From assembly GCF_024128855.1 (NCBI RefSeq), contig NZ_JAMYDV010000001.1:102965-166964 (forward strand): a DNA stretch of 64,000 nucleotides, written 5' to 3'. Positions 17,652 through 29,431 of this stretch are shown here, piece by piece (within the stretch, counting starts at the first letter, position 1; every line of letters starts with the position of its first letter). The notes under the pieces were generated by a model, which ran no database searches, was not told the origin of the DNA, and worked only from the letters and a program-made list of their open reading frames with translations. The DNA is from Rhodovulum tesquicola. GTDB lineage: Bacteria > Pseudomonadota > Alphaproteobacteria > Rhodobacterales > Rhodobacteraceae. The translations under genes and the position numbers were made by a program.

Positions 17652-18833
17652 ATGACCTTTCCCGAGCGGTTTTCGAACCTGCCAGATTACGCGTTTCCGA
17701 GGCTGAGGCGTCTGCTGGACGACCACGCCCCCGGCGGCGCGCCCCTGCACATGACCATCGGCGAGCCGCAGCATGCCTTTCCCGACTGGGTGACGGAGGT
17801 GATCGCCACCCATGCCGCGGAGTTCGGCAAATACCCTCCGAACGAGGGCACGCCGGAATTGCTGGGCGCGATCTCGGACTGGCTGGCGCGGCGCTATGGG
17901 GTGCGCGTCGATCCGGCAACCCAGATCAGCACGCTGAACGGCACGCGCGAGGGGCTGTTCAACGCGGCGCTGGCGCTCTGCCCCGAGCAGAAACGCGGCC
18001 AGCGGCCCGCGATCCTGACGCCGAACCCGTTCTACCAGGTCTATGCGGTGGCCGCGCTGGCGGTGGGGGCCGAGCCGGTCTATGTGCCCGCCACGGCCGC
18101 GACCGGGTTCCTGCCCGATTACGCCGCGCTGCCGGGCGAATTGCTGGACCGGGTGGCGATTGCCTATCTGTGCTCGCCCGCGAATCCGCAGGGCGCGGTG
18201 GCGGATCGGGACTACTGGGCGGATCTGATCCGGCTGGCCGAAAAGCACGATTTCCGCATCTTCGCCGATGAATGCTATTCCGAGATCTACCGCGACAGCC
18301 CGCCCCCCGGCGCGCTGGAGGTGGCGCGCGAGATCGGCGCCGATCCCGAACGGGTGCTGGTGTTTCATTCGCTGTCGAAACGCTCGAACCTGCCGGGGCT
18401 GCGGTCGGGATTCTGCGCGGGCGGCGCCGAGAGCCTGGGCCATATCAAGCGGCTGCGGTCCTATGCCGGCGCACCCCTGCCCCTGCCCCTGCAACGGGTG
18501 GCGGAACGGGCCTGGGCGGACGAGGCGCATGTGGCCGACAGCCTTGCGCAATACCGGCGCAAATATGCCATCGCCGACGAGATCCTCGGGACGGTGCCGG
18601 GCTATCGCCCGCCCCAAGGCGGGTTCTTCCTGTGGCTGCCGGTCGCCGATGGCGAGGCGGCGGCGCTGACGCTGTGGCGCGGGACGGGGGTGCGGGTGCT
18701 GCCCGGCGCGTATCTGTCGCGCGCGGTGAACGGCGACAATCCGGGAGCGGGCTATGTCCGGGTCGCGATGGTCGCCCCAGAACAAGAAATGCGGCACGGG
18801 CTGATGCGGCTGCGTGACTGCCTCTACGGGTAA
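17652..18833 (+). CDS. Class I pyridoxal-phosphate aminotransferase, DapC-like
   Basis: 393-residue fold-type I aminotransferase. The PLP lysine lies in SLSKRSNLPGLRSG, and CSPANPQGAV and FADECYSEIY supply the aspartate and tyrosine that hold the cofactor. The sequence resembles N-succinyldiaminopimelate aminotransferases (DapC), which would fit the lysine pathway with dapB upstream; aspartate or alanine transamination is also possible. ATG at 17652; the long open frame upstream is antisense/offset noise within the amidase gene. It lies 13 bases ahead of ftsK. Confidence 0.87.
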   Translation: MTFPERFSNLPDYAFPRLRRLLDDHAPGGAPLHMTIGEPQHAFPDWVTEVIATHAAEFGKYPPNEGTPELLGAISDWLARRYGVRVDPATQISTLNGTREGLFNAALALCPEQKRGQRPAILTPNPFYQVYAVAALAVGAEPVYVPATAATGFLPDYAALPGELLDRVAIAYLCSPANPQGAVADRDYWADLIRLAEKHDFRIFADECYSEIYRDSPPPGALEVAREIGADPERVLVFHSLSKRSNLPGLRSGFCAGGAESLGHIKRLRSYAGAPLPLPLQRVAERAWADEAHVADSLAQYRRKYAIADEILGTVPGYRPPQGGFFLWLPVADGEAAALTLWRGTGVRVLPGAYLSRAVNGDNPGAGYVRVAMVAPEQEMRHGLMRLRDCLYG

Positions 18834-18846
18834 GGACGGTTAGGGT

Positions 18847-21552
18847 ATGGCTTCGTATCAGATGAAACGGCGCGAACCGCTTCTCGATTCCAACGTCCAG
18901 GCCGCCATCGAGCGGCGCGGCAAGGAATTGCTGGGCTTTACGCTGATCGGGGCGGCGCTGGTGATGGCGGCGATCCTGGGCTCTTACGTCCCTGACGACC
19001 CGAGCTGGCTGTCGGCGACCGATGCCCCGGCCGAGAACATGCTGGGCCGGTTCGGCGCCTCGATCGCCTCGCCGCTGCATATCGTCATCGGCTGGGGATC
19101 CTGGGGGCTGGTGGTCATCCCGGCGGTCTGGGGGCTGCGGCTGGCGGGCCATTGGGGCGAGGACCGCGCGCTGTCGCGGCTGATCTTTGCCCCGGTCGCG
19201 GTGGCGCTGGCGGCGGTCTATGCCTCGACCCATGTGCCGCCCGCAAGCTGGACCCACGCCTTCGGCATGGGGGGGCTGTTCGGCGATACGGTGCTGGGCG
19301 CGATCCTGGGCGTGGCGCCGGTGGATACGGTGGCGGGGCTGCGCGTCGTCGCAGCACTGGTCTGGATGGCGGCCATCGGCATGGGGCTGTTCGTGCTGGG
19401 CGTGGACCGGGACGAGTTGCGCAATTTTGGCCGGTTCCTGCTGTTCGGCCTGATCCTGAGCTATGAAGGGCTGCGCCGGATGGCCGGGAAATCCGCGCGC
19501 GGCGCGCTGAGTGCCGGGCTGCGGCTGGGCGAGAACGTGCAGACCCGCCGCGCCGGGACCGAGCCCGTGCGCGCCCAGCGGGCCGAGCCGCTGGTGGCGA
19601 GCCGGGCGCCAGCGGACGAACCGGCCCGGAGCGGTGTCATCGGCGGGCTGATGGCGCGGGTGCCGGTGCTGGGGCGGCGGGTGGCGGAGCCCGAGATGGA
19701 GCTGGTCGAGCGCGACCTGCCCGACAGCGTGGACGGGATCGGGCCGATTTCCGAGGACCGCATCAGGGAACGCATCGCCGACGTGATCCGCAACCGCGCC
19801 CGCCAGTCGGGCCGCCCGGCCTTTCGCGCGGAGCCGCCCGTGCGGCGCGATCGGGCGGGCACGCCGGACGTCCTGCCGGTCGAGCCGCCGCTGAGCGCGC
19901 GGGCCGCGGACTTGCCCCTGCCCGAGTTCGACGAGGAACCCCGCCGGGTCGTGCAGCATCCCGTCAGCAAGCCGGTGCCCCCCTCGCGCCGGGCGATGGA
20001 AGAGGCGCAACCGGCGCTGCCCTTCAGCGAGCCCGACAGCGGCTATGAACATCCGCCGCTGTCGCTGCTGGCCAGCCCCGATTCGATCCAGCGCCATGTC
20101 CTGTCGGACGAGGCGCTGGAGGAAAACGCGCGGATGCTGGAAAACGTGCTGGACGATTACGGCGTCAAGGGCGAGATCGTGTCGGTCCGGCCCGGCCCCG
20201 TGGTCACCATGTACGAGCTGGAGCCCGCGCCGGGGCTGAAGGCCAGCCGGGTGATCGGGCTGTCGGACGACATCGCGCGCAGCATGTCGGCGCTGTCGGC
20301 GCGGGTCTCGACCGTGCCGGGGCGCAGCGTGATCGGGATCGAACTGCCCAATGTCAATCGCGAGAAGGTGGTGTTGCGCGAGATCCTGTCCTCGCGCGCC
20401 TTCGGCGACAGCGCGATGCGGCTGCCGCTGGCGCTGGGCAAGGATATCGGCGGCGAGGCGGTGGTGGCGAACCTGGCCAAGATGCCCCACCTGCTGATCG
20501 CGGGCACCACCGGGTCGGGCAAGTCGGTGGCGATCAACACGATGATCCTGTCGCTGCTCTACAAGCTGACGCCCGAGGAATGCCGGTTGATCATGATCGA
20601 CCCCAAGATGCTGGAACTGTCGGTCTATGACGGCATCCCGCACCTTCTGTCGCCGGTCGTCACCGACCCCAAGAAGGCCGTCGTCGCGCTGAAATGGGTC
20701 GTGGGCGAGATGGAGGAACGCTATCGCAAGATGTCCAAGATGGGCGTGCGCAACATCGAGGGCTATAACGGGCGGGTGCGCGATGCGCTGGACCGGGGCG
20801 AGATGTTCAAGCGCACGGTCCAGACCGGGTTCGACGACGAGACCGGCGAGCCGGTGTTCGAGACCGACGAGTTCCAGCCCGAGACGCTGCCCTATATCGT
20901 GGTGATCGTCGACGAGATGGCCGACCTGATGATGGTGGCGGGCAAGGAGATCGAGGCCTGCATCCAGCGGCTGGCGCAGATGGCGCGGGCCTCGGGGATC
21001 CACCTCATCATGGCGACGCAGCGGCCCTCGGTCGATGTCATCACCGGCACGATCAAGGCGAACTTCCCGACCCGGATCTCGTTCCAGGTGACCGGCAAGA
21101 TCGACAGCCGCACGATCCTGGGCGAACAGGGGGCGGAACAGCTTCTGGGCATGGGCGACATGCTTTACATGGCGGGCGGGGGTCGGATTTCCCGCGTCCA
21201 CGGGCCGTTCGTCTCGGATGAGGAAGTCGAGGAGATCGTCACCTATCTGAAGGGCTTCGGGCCGCCCGATTATGTCGGCAGCGTGGTCGAGGGGCCGGAC
21301 GAGGACCGCGAGGGCGATATCGACCTGGTGCTGGGCCTGGGCGGGAATACCGATGGCGACGACGCGCTGTACGATCAGGCGGTGGCGATCGTGCTGAAGG
21401 ATCGCAAATGCTCGACCTCCTACATCCAGCGCAAGCTGGCCATCGGCTACAACAAGGCCGCCCGGCTGGTCGAGCAGATGGAGGAACAAGGCGTGGTCAG
21501 CCCGGCCAACCATGTCGGCAAGCGCGAGATCCTGGTGCCCGAACAGGGCTGA
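18847..21552 (+). CDS. ftsK: DNA translocase FtsK
   Basis: Septum-anchored hexameric DNA pump that segregates chromosome termini and activates XerCD at dif. 901 residues: N-terminal membrane region (four or so helices in residues 30-210), a proline/arginine-rich linker (about 210-400), the motor with Walker A GTTGSGKS and Walker [16 protein letters not shown], and a C-terminal winged-helix gamma domain ([22 protein letters not shown]). AAGGACGG precedes the ATG. Length and architecture are normal for alphaproteobacteria. Confidence 0.96.
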   Translation: MASYQMKRREPLLDSNVQAAIERRGKELLGFTLIGAALVMAAILGSYVPDDPSWLSATDAPAENMLGRFGASIASPLHIVIGWGSWGLVVIPAVWGLRLAGHWGEDRALSRLIFAPVAVALAAVYASTHVPPASWTHAFGMGGLFGDTVLGAILGVAPVDTVAGLRVVAALVWMAAIGMGLFVLGVDRDELRNFGRFLLFGLILSYEGLRRMAGKSARGALSAGLRLGENVQTRRAGTEPVRAQRAEPLVASRAPADEPARSGVIGGLMARVPVLGRRVAEPEMELVERDLPDSVDGIGPISEDRIRERIADVIRNRARQSGRPAFRAEPPVRRDRAGTPDVLPVEPPLSARAADLPLPEFDEEPRRVVQHPVSKPVPPSRRAMEEAQPALPFSEPDSGYEHPPLSLLASPDSIQRHVLSDEALEENARMLENVLDDYGVKGEIVSVRPGPVVTMYELEPAPGLKASRVIGLSDDIARSMSALSARVSTVPGRSVIGIELPNVNREKVVLREILSSRAFGDSAMRLPLALGKDIGGEAVVANLAKMPHLLIAGTTGSGKSVAINTMILSLLYKLTPEECRLIMIDPKMLELSVYDGIPHLLSPVVTDPKKAVVALKWVVGEMEERYRKMSKMGVRNIEGYNGRVRDALDRGEMFKRTVQTGFDDETGEPVFETDEFQPETLPYIVVIVDEMADLMMVAGKEIEACIQRLAQMARASGIHLIMATQRPSVDVITGTIKANFPTRISFQVTGKIDSRTILGEQGAEQLLGMGDMLYMAGGGRISRVHGPFVSDEEVEEIVTYLKGFGPPDYVGSVVEGPDEDREGDIDLVLGLGGNTDGDDALYDQAVAIVLKDRKCSTSYIQRKLAIGYNKAARLVEQMEEQGVVSPANHVGKREILVPEQG

Positions 21553-21605
21553 CCGGCGGCGCGGGCGGGGCACCTGCCCATCGCCGTTTCGTGACGGATT
21601 GGCTG

Positions 21606-21634
21606 ATGCAAAGGCGCGTGCGAGCGACTAGATT
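21606..21634 (+). promoter_or_regulatory. Weak candidate promoter for lolA, possibly leaderless
   Basis: TAGATT at 21629-21634 is a reasonable -10 and sits six bases before the lolA ATG (21641); a poor -35 (ATGCAA, 21606-21611) lies 17 bases upstream. As at rbfA, transcription would begin at about the start codon, and no ribosome site is seen. Confidence 0.35.
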
Positions 21635-21640
21635 GCCGCC

Positions 21641-22249
21641 ATGATCAGACGCCTTGCCCTTGGCCTTGCCCTCTGGGCGGCCACCGCCGCCCCCGGACTT
21701 GCCGACAAGCTGCCGCTGTCGGCGATCTCGGCCTATCTCAACAGCTTCTCGACCGCGCGGGCCGAGTTCACGCAGGTGAACGCGGACGGGTCGATCTCGA
21801 CCGGGCGGATGCTGCTTCAGCGGCCCGGCAGGGCGCGGTTCGAATACGATCCGCCCAATGGCGGGCTGGTGATCGCGGGCGGCGGGCAGGTGGCGATCTT
21901 CGACACCAAGTCGAACCAGCCGCCCGAGCAATATCCGCTGCGCCGCACGCCGCTGAACATCATCCTGGAACGCAACGTGGATCTGTCGCGGGCGCGGATG
22001 GTGGTGGGCCATGACGGCGATGCGACCATGACACGGGTGATCGCGCAGGATCCCGAGCATCCCGAATACGGCACCATCGCGCTGGTCTTTACCGGCAACC
22101 CGGTGGAACTGCGCCAATGGGTCATCACCGACGACACGGGCCAGGCGACCACGGTGATCCTGGGCGAGATGCGGACCGGCGTGCAATTGTCGGCACGGAT
22201 GTTCAGCATCGTGCAGGAGACCAATGACCGGATGGGCAACCGGCGCTAG
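21641..22249 (+). CDS. lolA: Outer-membrane lipoprotein carrier protein LolA
   Basis: Periplasmic chaperone that takes lipoproteins from LolCDE and carries them to the outer membrane. 202 residues with a signal peptide (residues 1-21, ending LADK) and the LolA beta-barrel pattern: AEFTQVNADGSISTGRMLLQRPGR is split over the first strands, then FEYDPP and a C-terminal QWVITDDTGQ segment. Follows ftsK, a common arrangement in the Rhodobacterales. Confidence 0.9.
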   Translation: MIRRLALGLALWAATAAPGLADKLPLSAISAYLNSFSTARAEFTQVNADGSISTGRMLLQRPGRARFEYDPPNGGLVIAGGGQVAIFDTKSNQPPEQYPLRRTPLNIILERNVDLSRARMVVGHDGDATMTRVIAQDPEHPEYGTIALVFTGNPVELRQWVITDDTGQATTVILGEMRTGVQLSARMFSIVQETNDRMGNRR

Positions 22250-22252
22250 GGT

Positions 22253-22441
22253 TCAGCGTTGGCGGGCAAGCGCCAGCGCGGCGCGCAGCACGGCCGGATC
22301 ACCGACATGATTGGCAAGGATCAGCAGGAGCTGGGCGTTCAGCGCGTGGCTTTGCGCCTCGGTCAGGCCGCGATGGGCGGCCAGAAGCTCGGCCAGGAAA
22401 TCGTCGGGATCGTCGATATTGGGGGTGTCGATCAGGCTCAC
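22253..22441 (-). CDS. DUF2783-like small protein
   Basis: 62-residue acidic, helical protein with DDPDDFLAELLAAHRGL and HALNAQLLLILANHVGD. It resembles the DUF2783 family, small partners found beside FAD monooxygenases of the MhpA type. The GTG start (22441) overlaps the TGA of the monooxygenase (GTGA at 22438-22441), so it is translated by coupling. Function unknown; a role in supporting the hydroxylase or binding its substrate is a guess from context. Confidence 0.78.
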   Translation of the reverse strand: MSLIDTPNIDDPDDFLAELLAAHRGLTEAQSHALNAQLLLILANHVGDPAVLRAALALARQR

Positions 22442-23988
22442 GCGCGTCCCTCCCACAGCGCGGCGAGGGCCTTTGCGATCTGGCGCGCGTCGGCCTCGAC
22501 CCAGCGGGCGGCGATGACCTGGTCGGGCCGCACCAGATAGAGCGCGCGCCCGGCCCGGCCCAGATAGCGCGCGACCACCGCCGGGTTCACCTCGACAGGC
22601 AGAACCGGCAGGTCCGCAACGGCGGGGGCGTCGCAATTGATCGCCAGCAGCATCGCGTCGCGGCCCAGCGCCGCCAGCAGCCAGCCCGCGCCCTGCGGCG
22701 CATCGGGGGCGACCGCGCCGGGGCGCGAGATCGCGGGCAGGCGCGGGTCGTCGGGGCCGGTGGTGGCATAGATGCAGGGCGTCGAGAGGCGGCCGGAATT
22801 GACCCAGTCGCGGGCAAAGGGCGCCTTGCGCGCGAGGGCCAGGATCTGGTCGCGGAACAGCCGTTCGACCCCGTTGGCCGGGCCCATGAAGCGGGTGGCG
22901 CGGCTGGATTGGCGGATGTTCTCGTCCGCGGCCTGCACCCGTTCGCGGTTGTAGCTGTCGATCAGGCTGGGGGGCGCGCGGCCGTCCAGCACGGCGGCCA
23001 GCTTCCAGCCCAGATTGTCGGCATCCTGCAACCCGCCATTGGCCCCGCGCGCGCCGAAGGGCGGGATCAGATGGGCGCTGTCGCCGGCGAAGATCACCCG
23101 TCCATGGACGAATTCGCCCAGGCGGCGGCACTGGAAGCTGTAGACGCTGACCCAGTCGAGATCGAAATCGGGGCCGATCACCTGTTCGATGCGGGGGATC
23201 ACCCTTTCGGGCCTGCTCTCGTCCTTCGGGTCGGCATGGGGGCCGAGTTGCAGGTCGATGCGGTAGATGTTGTCGGCCTGCCGGTGCAGCAGCGCGGACT
23301 GGCCGTCATGGAAGCCCGGCTCGAACCAGAACCAGCGTTCGGAAGGCAGGTCGCCCTCCATCTCGACATCGGCGATGAGGAAGCGTTCCTCGAACAGCTC
23401 GCCCTCGAAATCGAGATCGAGCATCGCCCGGACAGTCGAGCGCGCCCCGTCGCAGGCGATCGCATAATCCGCCGCGAGCATGTAGCTGCCATCCGGCGTG
23501 CGGATCGTGACCTGCACCCCGTCCGCGTCCGGGTCGATCCCGGTGACGCGGTTGCGGAACCGCAGGTCGATCAGCGGGTCGGCCAGCGCGCGGTCGGTCA
23601 GGAAATGCTCGACATGATATTGCTGGAGGTTGAGGAAGGGCGGCATCCGGTCGCCGGGATCCTCGGCCAGATCGAAGCTGAAGATCTCGTCATCGCCGTG
23701 GCAGACGCGGCCGACGCTCCATGGCACGCCCTTTTCCAGCACCTTGTCGGCGATGCCCAGACGGTCGAAGATCTCGAGGCTGCGCCGGGACCAGCCCATG
23801 GCGCGCGAGCCGGTCGCGACCGCGTCCCCGGCCTCGAGCAGCACCGATGGCGTCCCGCGACGGGCCAGATCCAGCGCCAGCACCAGACCGACCGGCCCCG
23901 CGCCGATGATGACGACCTTGTGGCGCGGTTCGGGCGCGTTCAGCCCGGGCGGGGCGACATAGGGAAAGGGCGCATAGGCATGGGCCAT
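22438..23988 (-). CDS. FAD-dependent aromatic monooxygenase, MhpA-like
   Basis: 516-residue class A flavoprotein hydroxylase similar to 3-(3-hydroxyphenyl)propionate hydroxylase. Motifs in order: VIIGAGPVGLVLALDLARRG (residues 26-45), the DG motif ACDGARSTVR, and GDSAHLIPPFGARGANGG, followed by a thioredoxin-like C-terminal domain (about 400-510). It probably hydroxylates a phenolic acid with NAD(P)H and O2; the substrate is not determined and no ring-cleavage genes lie nearby. ATG at 23988; an adjacent in-frame GTG at 23991 is possible. Downstream it overlaps the DUF2783-like gene. Confidence 0.85.
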   Translation of the reverse strand: MAHAYAPFPYVAPPGLNAPEPRHKVVIIGAGPVGLVLALDLARRGTPSVLLEAGDAVATGSRAMGWSRRSLEIFDRLGIADKVLEKGVPWSVGRVCHGDDEIFSFDLAEDPGDRMPPFLNLQQYHVEHFLTDRALADPLIDLRFRNRVTGIDPDADGVQVTIRTPDGSYMLAADYAIACDGARSTVRAMLDLDFEGELFEERFLIADVEMEGDLPSERWFWFEPGFHDGQSALLHRQADNIYRIDLQLGPHADPKDESRPERVIPRIEQVIGPDFDLDWVSVYSFQCRRLGEFVHGRVIFAGDSAHLIPPFGARGANGGLQDADNLGWKLAAVLDGRAPPSLIDSYNRERVQAADENIRQSSRATRFMGPANGVERLFRDQILALARKAPFARDWVNSGRLSTPCIYATTGPDDPRLPAISRPGAVAPDAPQGAGWLLAALGRDAMLLAINCDAPAVADLPVLPVEVNPAVVARYLGRAGRALYLVRPDQVIAARWVEADARQIAKALAALWEGRA

Positions 23989-24089
23989 CACGCGGCTCCC
24001 GGCGGGACGGCGCGCGCGGCGGTGCCGCCCCGGCGCGCGGGCAGGTCACGGACGCCCGTGCCGCGGGCACCTGCGGGGACATGGGTCAT
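23988..24089 (-). CDS. Candidate 33-residue small ORF coupled to the monooxygenase
   Basis: ATG at 24089 follows the ribosome-site-like GGGAGAG with good spacing. The frame encodes an Arg/Gly/Ala-rich 33-residue peptide beginning MTHVPAGARG, and its TGA overlaps the start of the monooxygenase gene. It lies in the largest gene-free gap of the window (23989-24260). It could be a leader peptide that couples translation or a chance frame in GC-rich DNA. No family recognised. Confidence 0.3.
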   Translation of the reverse strand: MTHVPAGARGTGVRDLPARRGGTAARAVPPGAA

Positions 24090-24260
24090 GGCACTCTCCC
24101 TTGACGGTCTGCTTCGCTGGCCGCCACCCGGGCGTTAACCTCTGCCACCCGGCGGGCCACTGCAACCGGTTTTTTCGGCGGGGGATCGACGCGACGTCAT
24201 GCTATGGACGGGGGCGGGCCGCGCTATCAAGGGGCGGGTCCGGCGGAGGAGGAGGAACAC

Positions 24261-25436
24261 ATGACCGGCATCGTCATCCTGAGCGGCGCGCGCACCGCCA
24301 TCGGCACATTCGGCGGCAGTCTTGCGGGCCTGCCGCCCGCGACGCTGGGCGCCATCGCCGCGCGCGCGGCGCTGGAACGGGCGGGTGTCGAGGGGGCGCG
24401 CATCGGCCATGTCGCCTTTGGCCATATCCTGAACACCGAGCCGCGCGACCTGTACCTGTCGCGCATCGCCGCGATGGAGGCGGGGATTCCCGAGACCGTG
24501 CCCGCGATGAACGTCAACCGGCTGTGCGGGTCGGGGGCGCAGGCCGTCGTCTCGGTCGCGCAGGCACTGATGCTGGGGGATGCCGAATTCGGGCTGGCGG
24601 GCGGGGCCGAAAGCATGAGCCGGGCGCCGCATATCCTGCCCGCGGCGCGCTGGGGCCAGAAGATGGGCGATACGTCGGCGGCCGACATGATGCTGGGCGC
24701 GCTGACCTGCCCGTTCGGGACCGGCCATATGGGTGTGACCGCCGAGAACGTGGCCGCCGAACATGGCATCAGCCGCGCCGATCAGGACGCTTTCGCGCTG
24801 GAAAGCCAGAGCCGCGCGGCGCGGGCGATCGCCGAGGGCCGCTTTGCCGCCGAGATCGTGCCGGTCGAGGTGGCGGTGCGGCGCGAGACGCGGGCCTTTG
24901 CGGTGGACGAGCATCCCAAGGCGACGACGCCGGAGGCGCTGGCGGCGCTGCGGCCCGCCTTCCAGAAGGATGGCACGGTAACGGCGGGCAATGCGAGCGG
25001 GATCAATGACGGCGCCGCGGCGCTGGTGCTGGCGCGCGAGGACGCGGCAGAGGCGGCGGGGCTGGAGCCGATGGCGCGGCTGATCGGCTATGCCCATGCG
25101 GGCGTGGCGCCGCGGGTGATGGGGATCGGGCCGGTGCCCGCGGTCGAGGCGTTGCTGGCCAGGACGGGGCTGGGTGTGGGCGATTTCGACGTGGTCGAAA
25201 GCAACGAGGCCTTTGCCGCGCAGGCGATTGCGGTCAACCGGGCGCTGGGGCTGGACCCCGAGCGGGTGAACCCCAATGGCGGCGCGATCGCGCTGGGTCA
25301 TCCGGTGGGGGCGACGGGCGCGATCATCACGGTCAAGGCGCTGCACGAGCTGGCGCGGACCGGCGGGCGGCGGGCGCTGGTGACGATGTGCATCGGCGGC
25401 GGGCAGGGGATCGCGCTGGCGCTGGAGCGGGTCTGA
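24261..25436 (+). CDS. Acetyl-CoA C-acetyltransferase (thiolase)
   Basis: 391-residue biosynthetic-type thiolase that condenses two acetyl-CoA to acetoacetyl-CoA or runs in reverse. The acyl-accepting Cys89 lies in [19 protein letters not shown], the catalytic histidine in [11 protein letters not shown], and the general-base cysteine in CIGGGQG complete the site. ATG at 24261 follows a purine-rich GGAGGAGGAGG ribosome site. No phaB or bktB partner is next to it, so whether it serves polyhydroxybutyrate, beta-oxidation or ketone use is open. It converges on alkB with six bases between the stops. Confidence 0.9.
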   Translation: MTGIVILSGARTAIGTFGGSLAGLPPATLGAIAARAALERAGVEGARIGHVAFGHILNTEPRDLYLSRIAAMEAGIPETVPAMNVNRLCGSGAQAVVSVAQALMLGDAEFGLAGGAESMSRAPHILPAARWGQKMGDTSAADMMLGALTCPFGTGHMGVTAENVAAEHGISRADQDAFALESQSRAARAIAEGRFAAEIVPVEVAVRRETRAFAVDEHPKATTPEALAALRPAFQKDGTVTAGNASGINDGAAALVLAREDAAEAAGLEPMARLIGYAHAGVAPRVMGIGPVPAVEALLARTGLGVGDFDVVESNEAFAAQAIAVNRALGLDPERVNPNGGAIALGHPVGATGAIITVKALHELARTGGRRALVTMCIGGGQGIALALERV

Positions 25437-25442
25437 CCGTCG

Positions 25443-26075
25443 TCAGTCCACCACCCGCAGCGTGAGGTTGATCCGCCCGCCCCCGGCCAGCAGGCCGGAG
25501 GAGCCGGGGCGCAGCCGGTCGATGCCGTGATGGACCAGCCGCGCCGCGCCGCCCATCACCAGAACGTCGCCCGAATTGAGCCACAGGCTTTCGGTATCGC
25601 CGCCGCGGGTCAGGTGGCCGATGCGGAACCGCGCCGCGTCGCCCAGCGAGATCGACAGGACCGGCCAGCGGAAATCGGCCTCGTCGCGGTCCTGGTGCAT
25701 GCCCATTTTCGTGCCCTCGCCGTAGAAGTTCACGAGGCAGCAATCGGGGCGGCGGTCGAGGCCGGTCACCGCGTCCCAGACCGCCAGCACCGAGGCCGGG
25801 ATCGGCGGCCAGGGCAGCCCAGAGGGATGGCAGGGCGCATAGCGATAGCCGCGCCGGTCAGAGACCCAGCCGAAGCGCCCGGCCGAGGTCATGCGCACGC
25901 TCATCTTGCGGCCCCAGCGGGTTTCGGGCTGGAAGAGCGGCGCGGCGGCGACCACGGCGCGCAGCTCCGCGACCATCGCGCGCTGGGCCTCGGCGTCCAG
26001 CCAGCCGGGAAAGATCTGGACCCCGCGCACCACCAGACCGGGGGTCGGGCAGGCGCCCTCGGGCGTTTCGGACAT
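25443..26075 (-). CDS. alkB: AlkB-type alpha-ketoglutarate-dependent DNA repair dioxygenase
   Basis: Fe(II)/2-oxoglutarate dioxygenase that oxidatively removes 1-methyladenine and 3-methylcytosine from nucleic acid. 210 residues, as in E. coli AlkB. The iron ligands are His127 and Asp129 in MHQDRDE and His183 in LVHHGID; the 2-oxoglutarate arginines are in RINLTLR (202-208). The N-terminal lid residues and the WGWVSD-like region ([11 protein letters not shown]) also fit. Transcribed divergently from dnaK. Confidence 0.93.
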   Translation of the reverse strand: MSETPEGACPTPGLVVRGVQIFPGWLDAEAQRAMVAELRAVVAAAPLFQPETRWGRKMSVRMTSAGRFGWVSDRRGYRYAPCHPSGLPWPPIPASVLAVWDAVTGLDRRPDCCLVNFYGEGTKMGMHQDRDEADFRWPVLSISLGDAARFRIGHLTRGGDTESLWLNSGDVLVMGGAARLVHHGIDRLRPGSSGLLAGGGRINLTLRVVD

Positions 26076-26110
26076 CGTTCACCACACTCACATTTCTGTC
26101 ATGGGCCGCG

Positions 26111-26139
26111 CTTGCAGGGGTCTGGACCCCTCCTTATAT
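26111..26139 (+). promoter_or_regulatory. RpoH (sigma-32) heat-shock promoter of dnaK with an internal inverted repeat
   Basis: CTTG (26111-26114) and CTTATAT (26133-26139) separated by 18 bases match the alphaproteobacterial sigma-32 consensus CTTG-N17/18-CYTATNT exactly. The spacer contains a perfect inverted repeat, AGGGGTC-TG-GACCCCT (26116-26131). Transcription would start near 26147, giving a leader of about 105 bases before dnaK (ATG 26252). Confidence 0.8.
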
Positions 26140-26251
26140 ACGCCCGAGACAAGGATCGGGGACCACCCCCCGACCGGAATTCTGGGATCGGAGGACAGGG
26201 GCCTTTTCAGGGCCTGACCTCCACAACATCGCCGAAGAAGAGGTAACAGAC

Positions 26252-28162
<1,911 letters not shown>

Positions 28163-28182
28163 GAAACGACCGGAACCCAGGT

Positions 28183-28208
28183 GGCCGGTCCGGGAAACCG
28201 GGCCGGCC
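28183..28208 (+). other. Intercistronic hairpin between dnaK and dnaJ
   Basis: An 11-bp stem (28183-28193 with 28198-28208, including one G-U pair) closes a GAAA tetraloop of the GNRA class (28194-28197). It has no T run, so it is more likely an RNA processing or stability element that sets the dnaK:dnaJ ratio than a terminator. The structure is read from complementarity only. Confidence 0.6.
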
Positions 28209-28236
28209 CCGCGCATTCCGGACAGGGGAATAGCCG

Positions 28237-29370
28237 ATGGCAAAGCGCGATTTCTACGAGGTCCTGGGCATCGCCCGCGGCGCCTCGGCCGACGAGATCA
28301 AGAAGGCCTACCGCACGAAGGCCAAGGAACTGCATCCCGACCGCAACGCGGACAATCCCAAGGCCGAGGCCCAGTTCAAGGAAGTCAACGAGGCCTACGA
28401 GACGCTGAAGGATCCCGACAAGAAGGCCGCCTATGACCGCTTCGGCCACGCCGCCTTCGAGGGGGGCATGGGCGGGCCGCGCGGGGGCCCGGGATTCGGC
28501 GGGGGCGATTTCGCCTCGGCCTTCTCGAACGTGTTCGACGACCTGTTCGGCGATTTCATGGGCGGTGGCGGGCGGCAGCGCGCCACGCGCGGTTCGGACC
28601 TGCGCTACAACCTGCGGATCACGCTGGAAGACGCCTTTCGCGGCTTGCAGAAGAAGATCACCGTGCCCGGCTCTGTCGGCTGCGACGCCTGCAGCGGCAC
28701 GGGCGCCGTGGGCGGCGCCGAGCCCGCGACCTGCCCGACCTGTTCGGGCATGGGCAAGGTGCGCGCCCAGCAGGGATTCTTTACCGTCGAACGCACCTGC
28801 CCGACCTGCGGCGGGATGGGCCAGATCATCAAGAACCCCTGCAAGTCCTGCGGCGGGGCGGGCCGGGTGGAACGCGAGCGCGCGCTGTCGGTCAACATCC
28901 CGGCCGGCGTCGAGACCGGCACGCGGATCCGGCTGGCCGGAGAGGGCGAGGCGGGATTGCGCGGCGGGCCGCCGGGGGATCTGTACATCTTCATCGAGGT
29001 GGCCGATCACCCGCTGTTCGAGCGTGACGGCATGACGCTGTTCTGCCGGGTGCCGGTCTCGATGGCGACGGCAGCCCTGGGCGGCGAGATCGAGGTGCCC
29101 ACGATCGACGGCGGGCGCTCGCGCGTGAAGGTGCCCGAGGGCAGCCAGTCGGGCAAGCAGATGCGCCTGCGCGGCAAGGGGATGCCGGGGCTGCGCGGCG
29201 GCGGGCAGGGCGATCTGCTGATCGAGCTTGCGGTCGAGACGCCGGTCAACCTGACCACCCGGCAAAAGGAATTGCTGCGCGAGTTCGAGGAGTTGAGCGA
29301 GGAGAACAACCCCGAGGGGTCGTCCTTCTTTCGCAAGGTCAAGAGTTTCTGGGACGGGATGAAGGGCTGA
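28237..29370 (+). CDS. dnaJ: Chaperone DnaJ (Hsp40)
   Basis: Class I J-protein that delivers substrates to DnaK and stimulates its ATPase. 377 residues: J domain with HPD in [11 protein letters not shown] (residues 29-39), a Gly/Phe-rich linker, a zinc domain with four CxxCxGxG repeats ([32 protein letters not shown]), and the C-terminal peptide-binding domains. Downstream of dnaK, presumably in the same heat-shock transcript. Confidence 0.97.
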   Translation: MAKRDFYEVLGIARGASADEIKKAYRTKAKELHPDRNADNPKAEAQFKEVNEAYETLKDPDKKAAYDRFGHAAFEGGMGGPRGGPGFGGGDFASAFSNVFDDLFGDFMGGGGRQRATRGSDLRYNLRITLEDAFRGLQKKITVPGSVGCDACSGTGAVGGAEPATCPTCSGMGKVRAQQGFFTVERTCPTCGGMGQIIKNPCKSCGGAGRVERERALSVNIPAGVETGTRIRLAGEGEAGLRGGPPGDLYIFIEVADHPLFERDGMTLFCRVPVSMATAALGGEIEVPTIDGGRSRVKVPEGSQSGKQMRLRGKGMPGLRGGGQGDLLIELAVETPVNLTTRQKELLREFEELSEENNPEGSSFFRKVKSFWDGMKG

Positions 29371-29431
29371 GGCCGCGGATTCTGCTGCGGCGTTAATCCT
29401 TCGTTCAGCATGATTTCCCTAGGCTCGGGGC

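Noticed and set aside
17593..17655. 20-residue ORF whose stop overlaps the aminotransferase ATG
   Set aside because: It has no ribosome site and the length is expected by chance in this GC-rich DNA; not enough to call a leader peptide.
24161..24176. Terminator at the AACCGGTTTTTT stretch
   Set aside because: The stem is only a four-base palindrome; no gene on the plus strand ends upstream of it.
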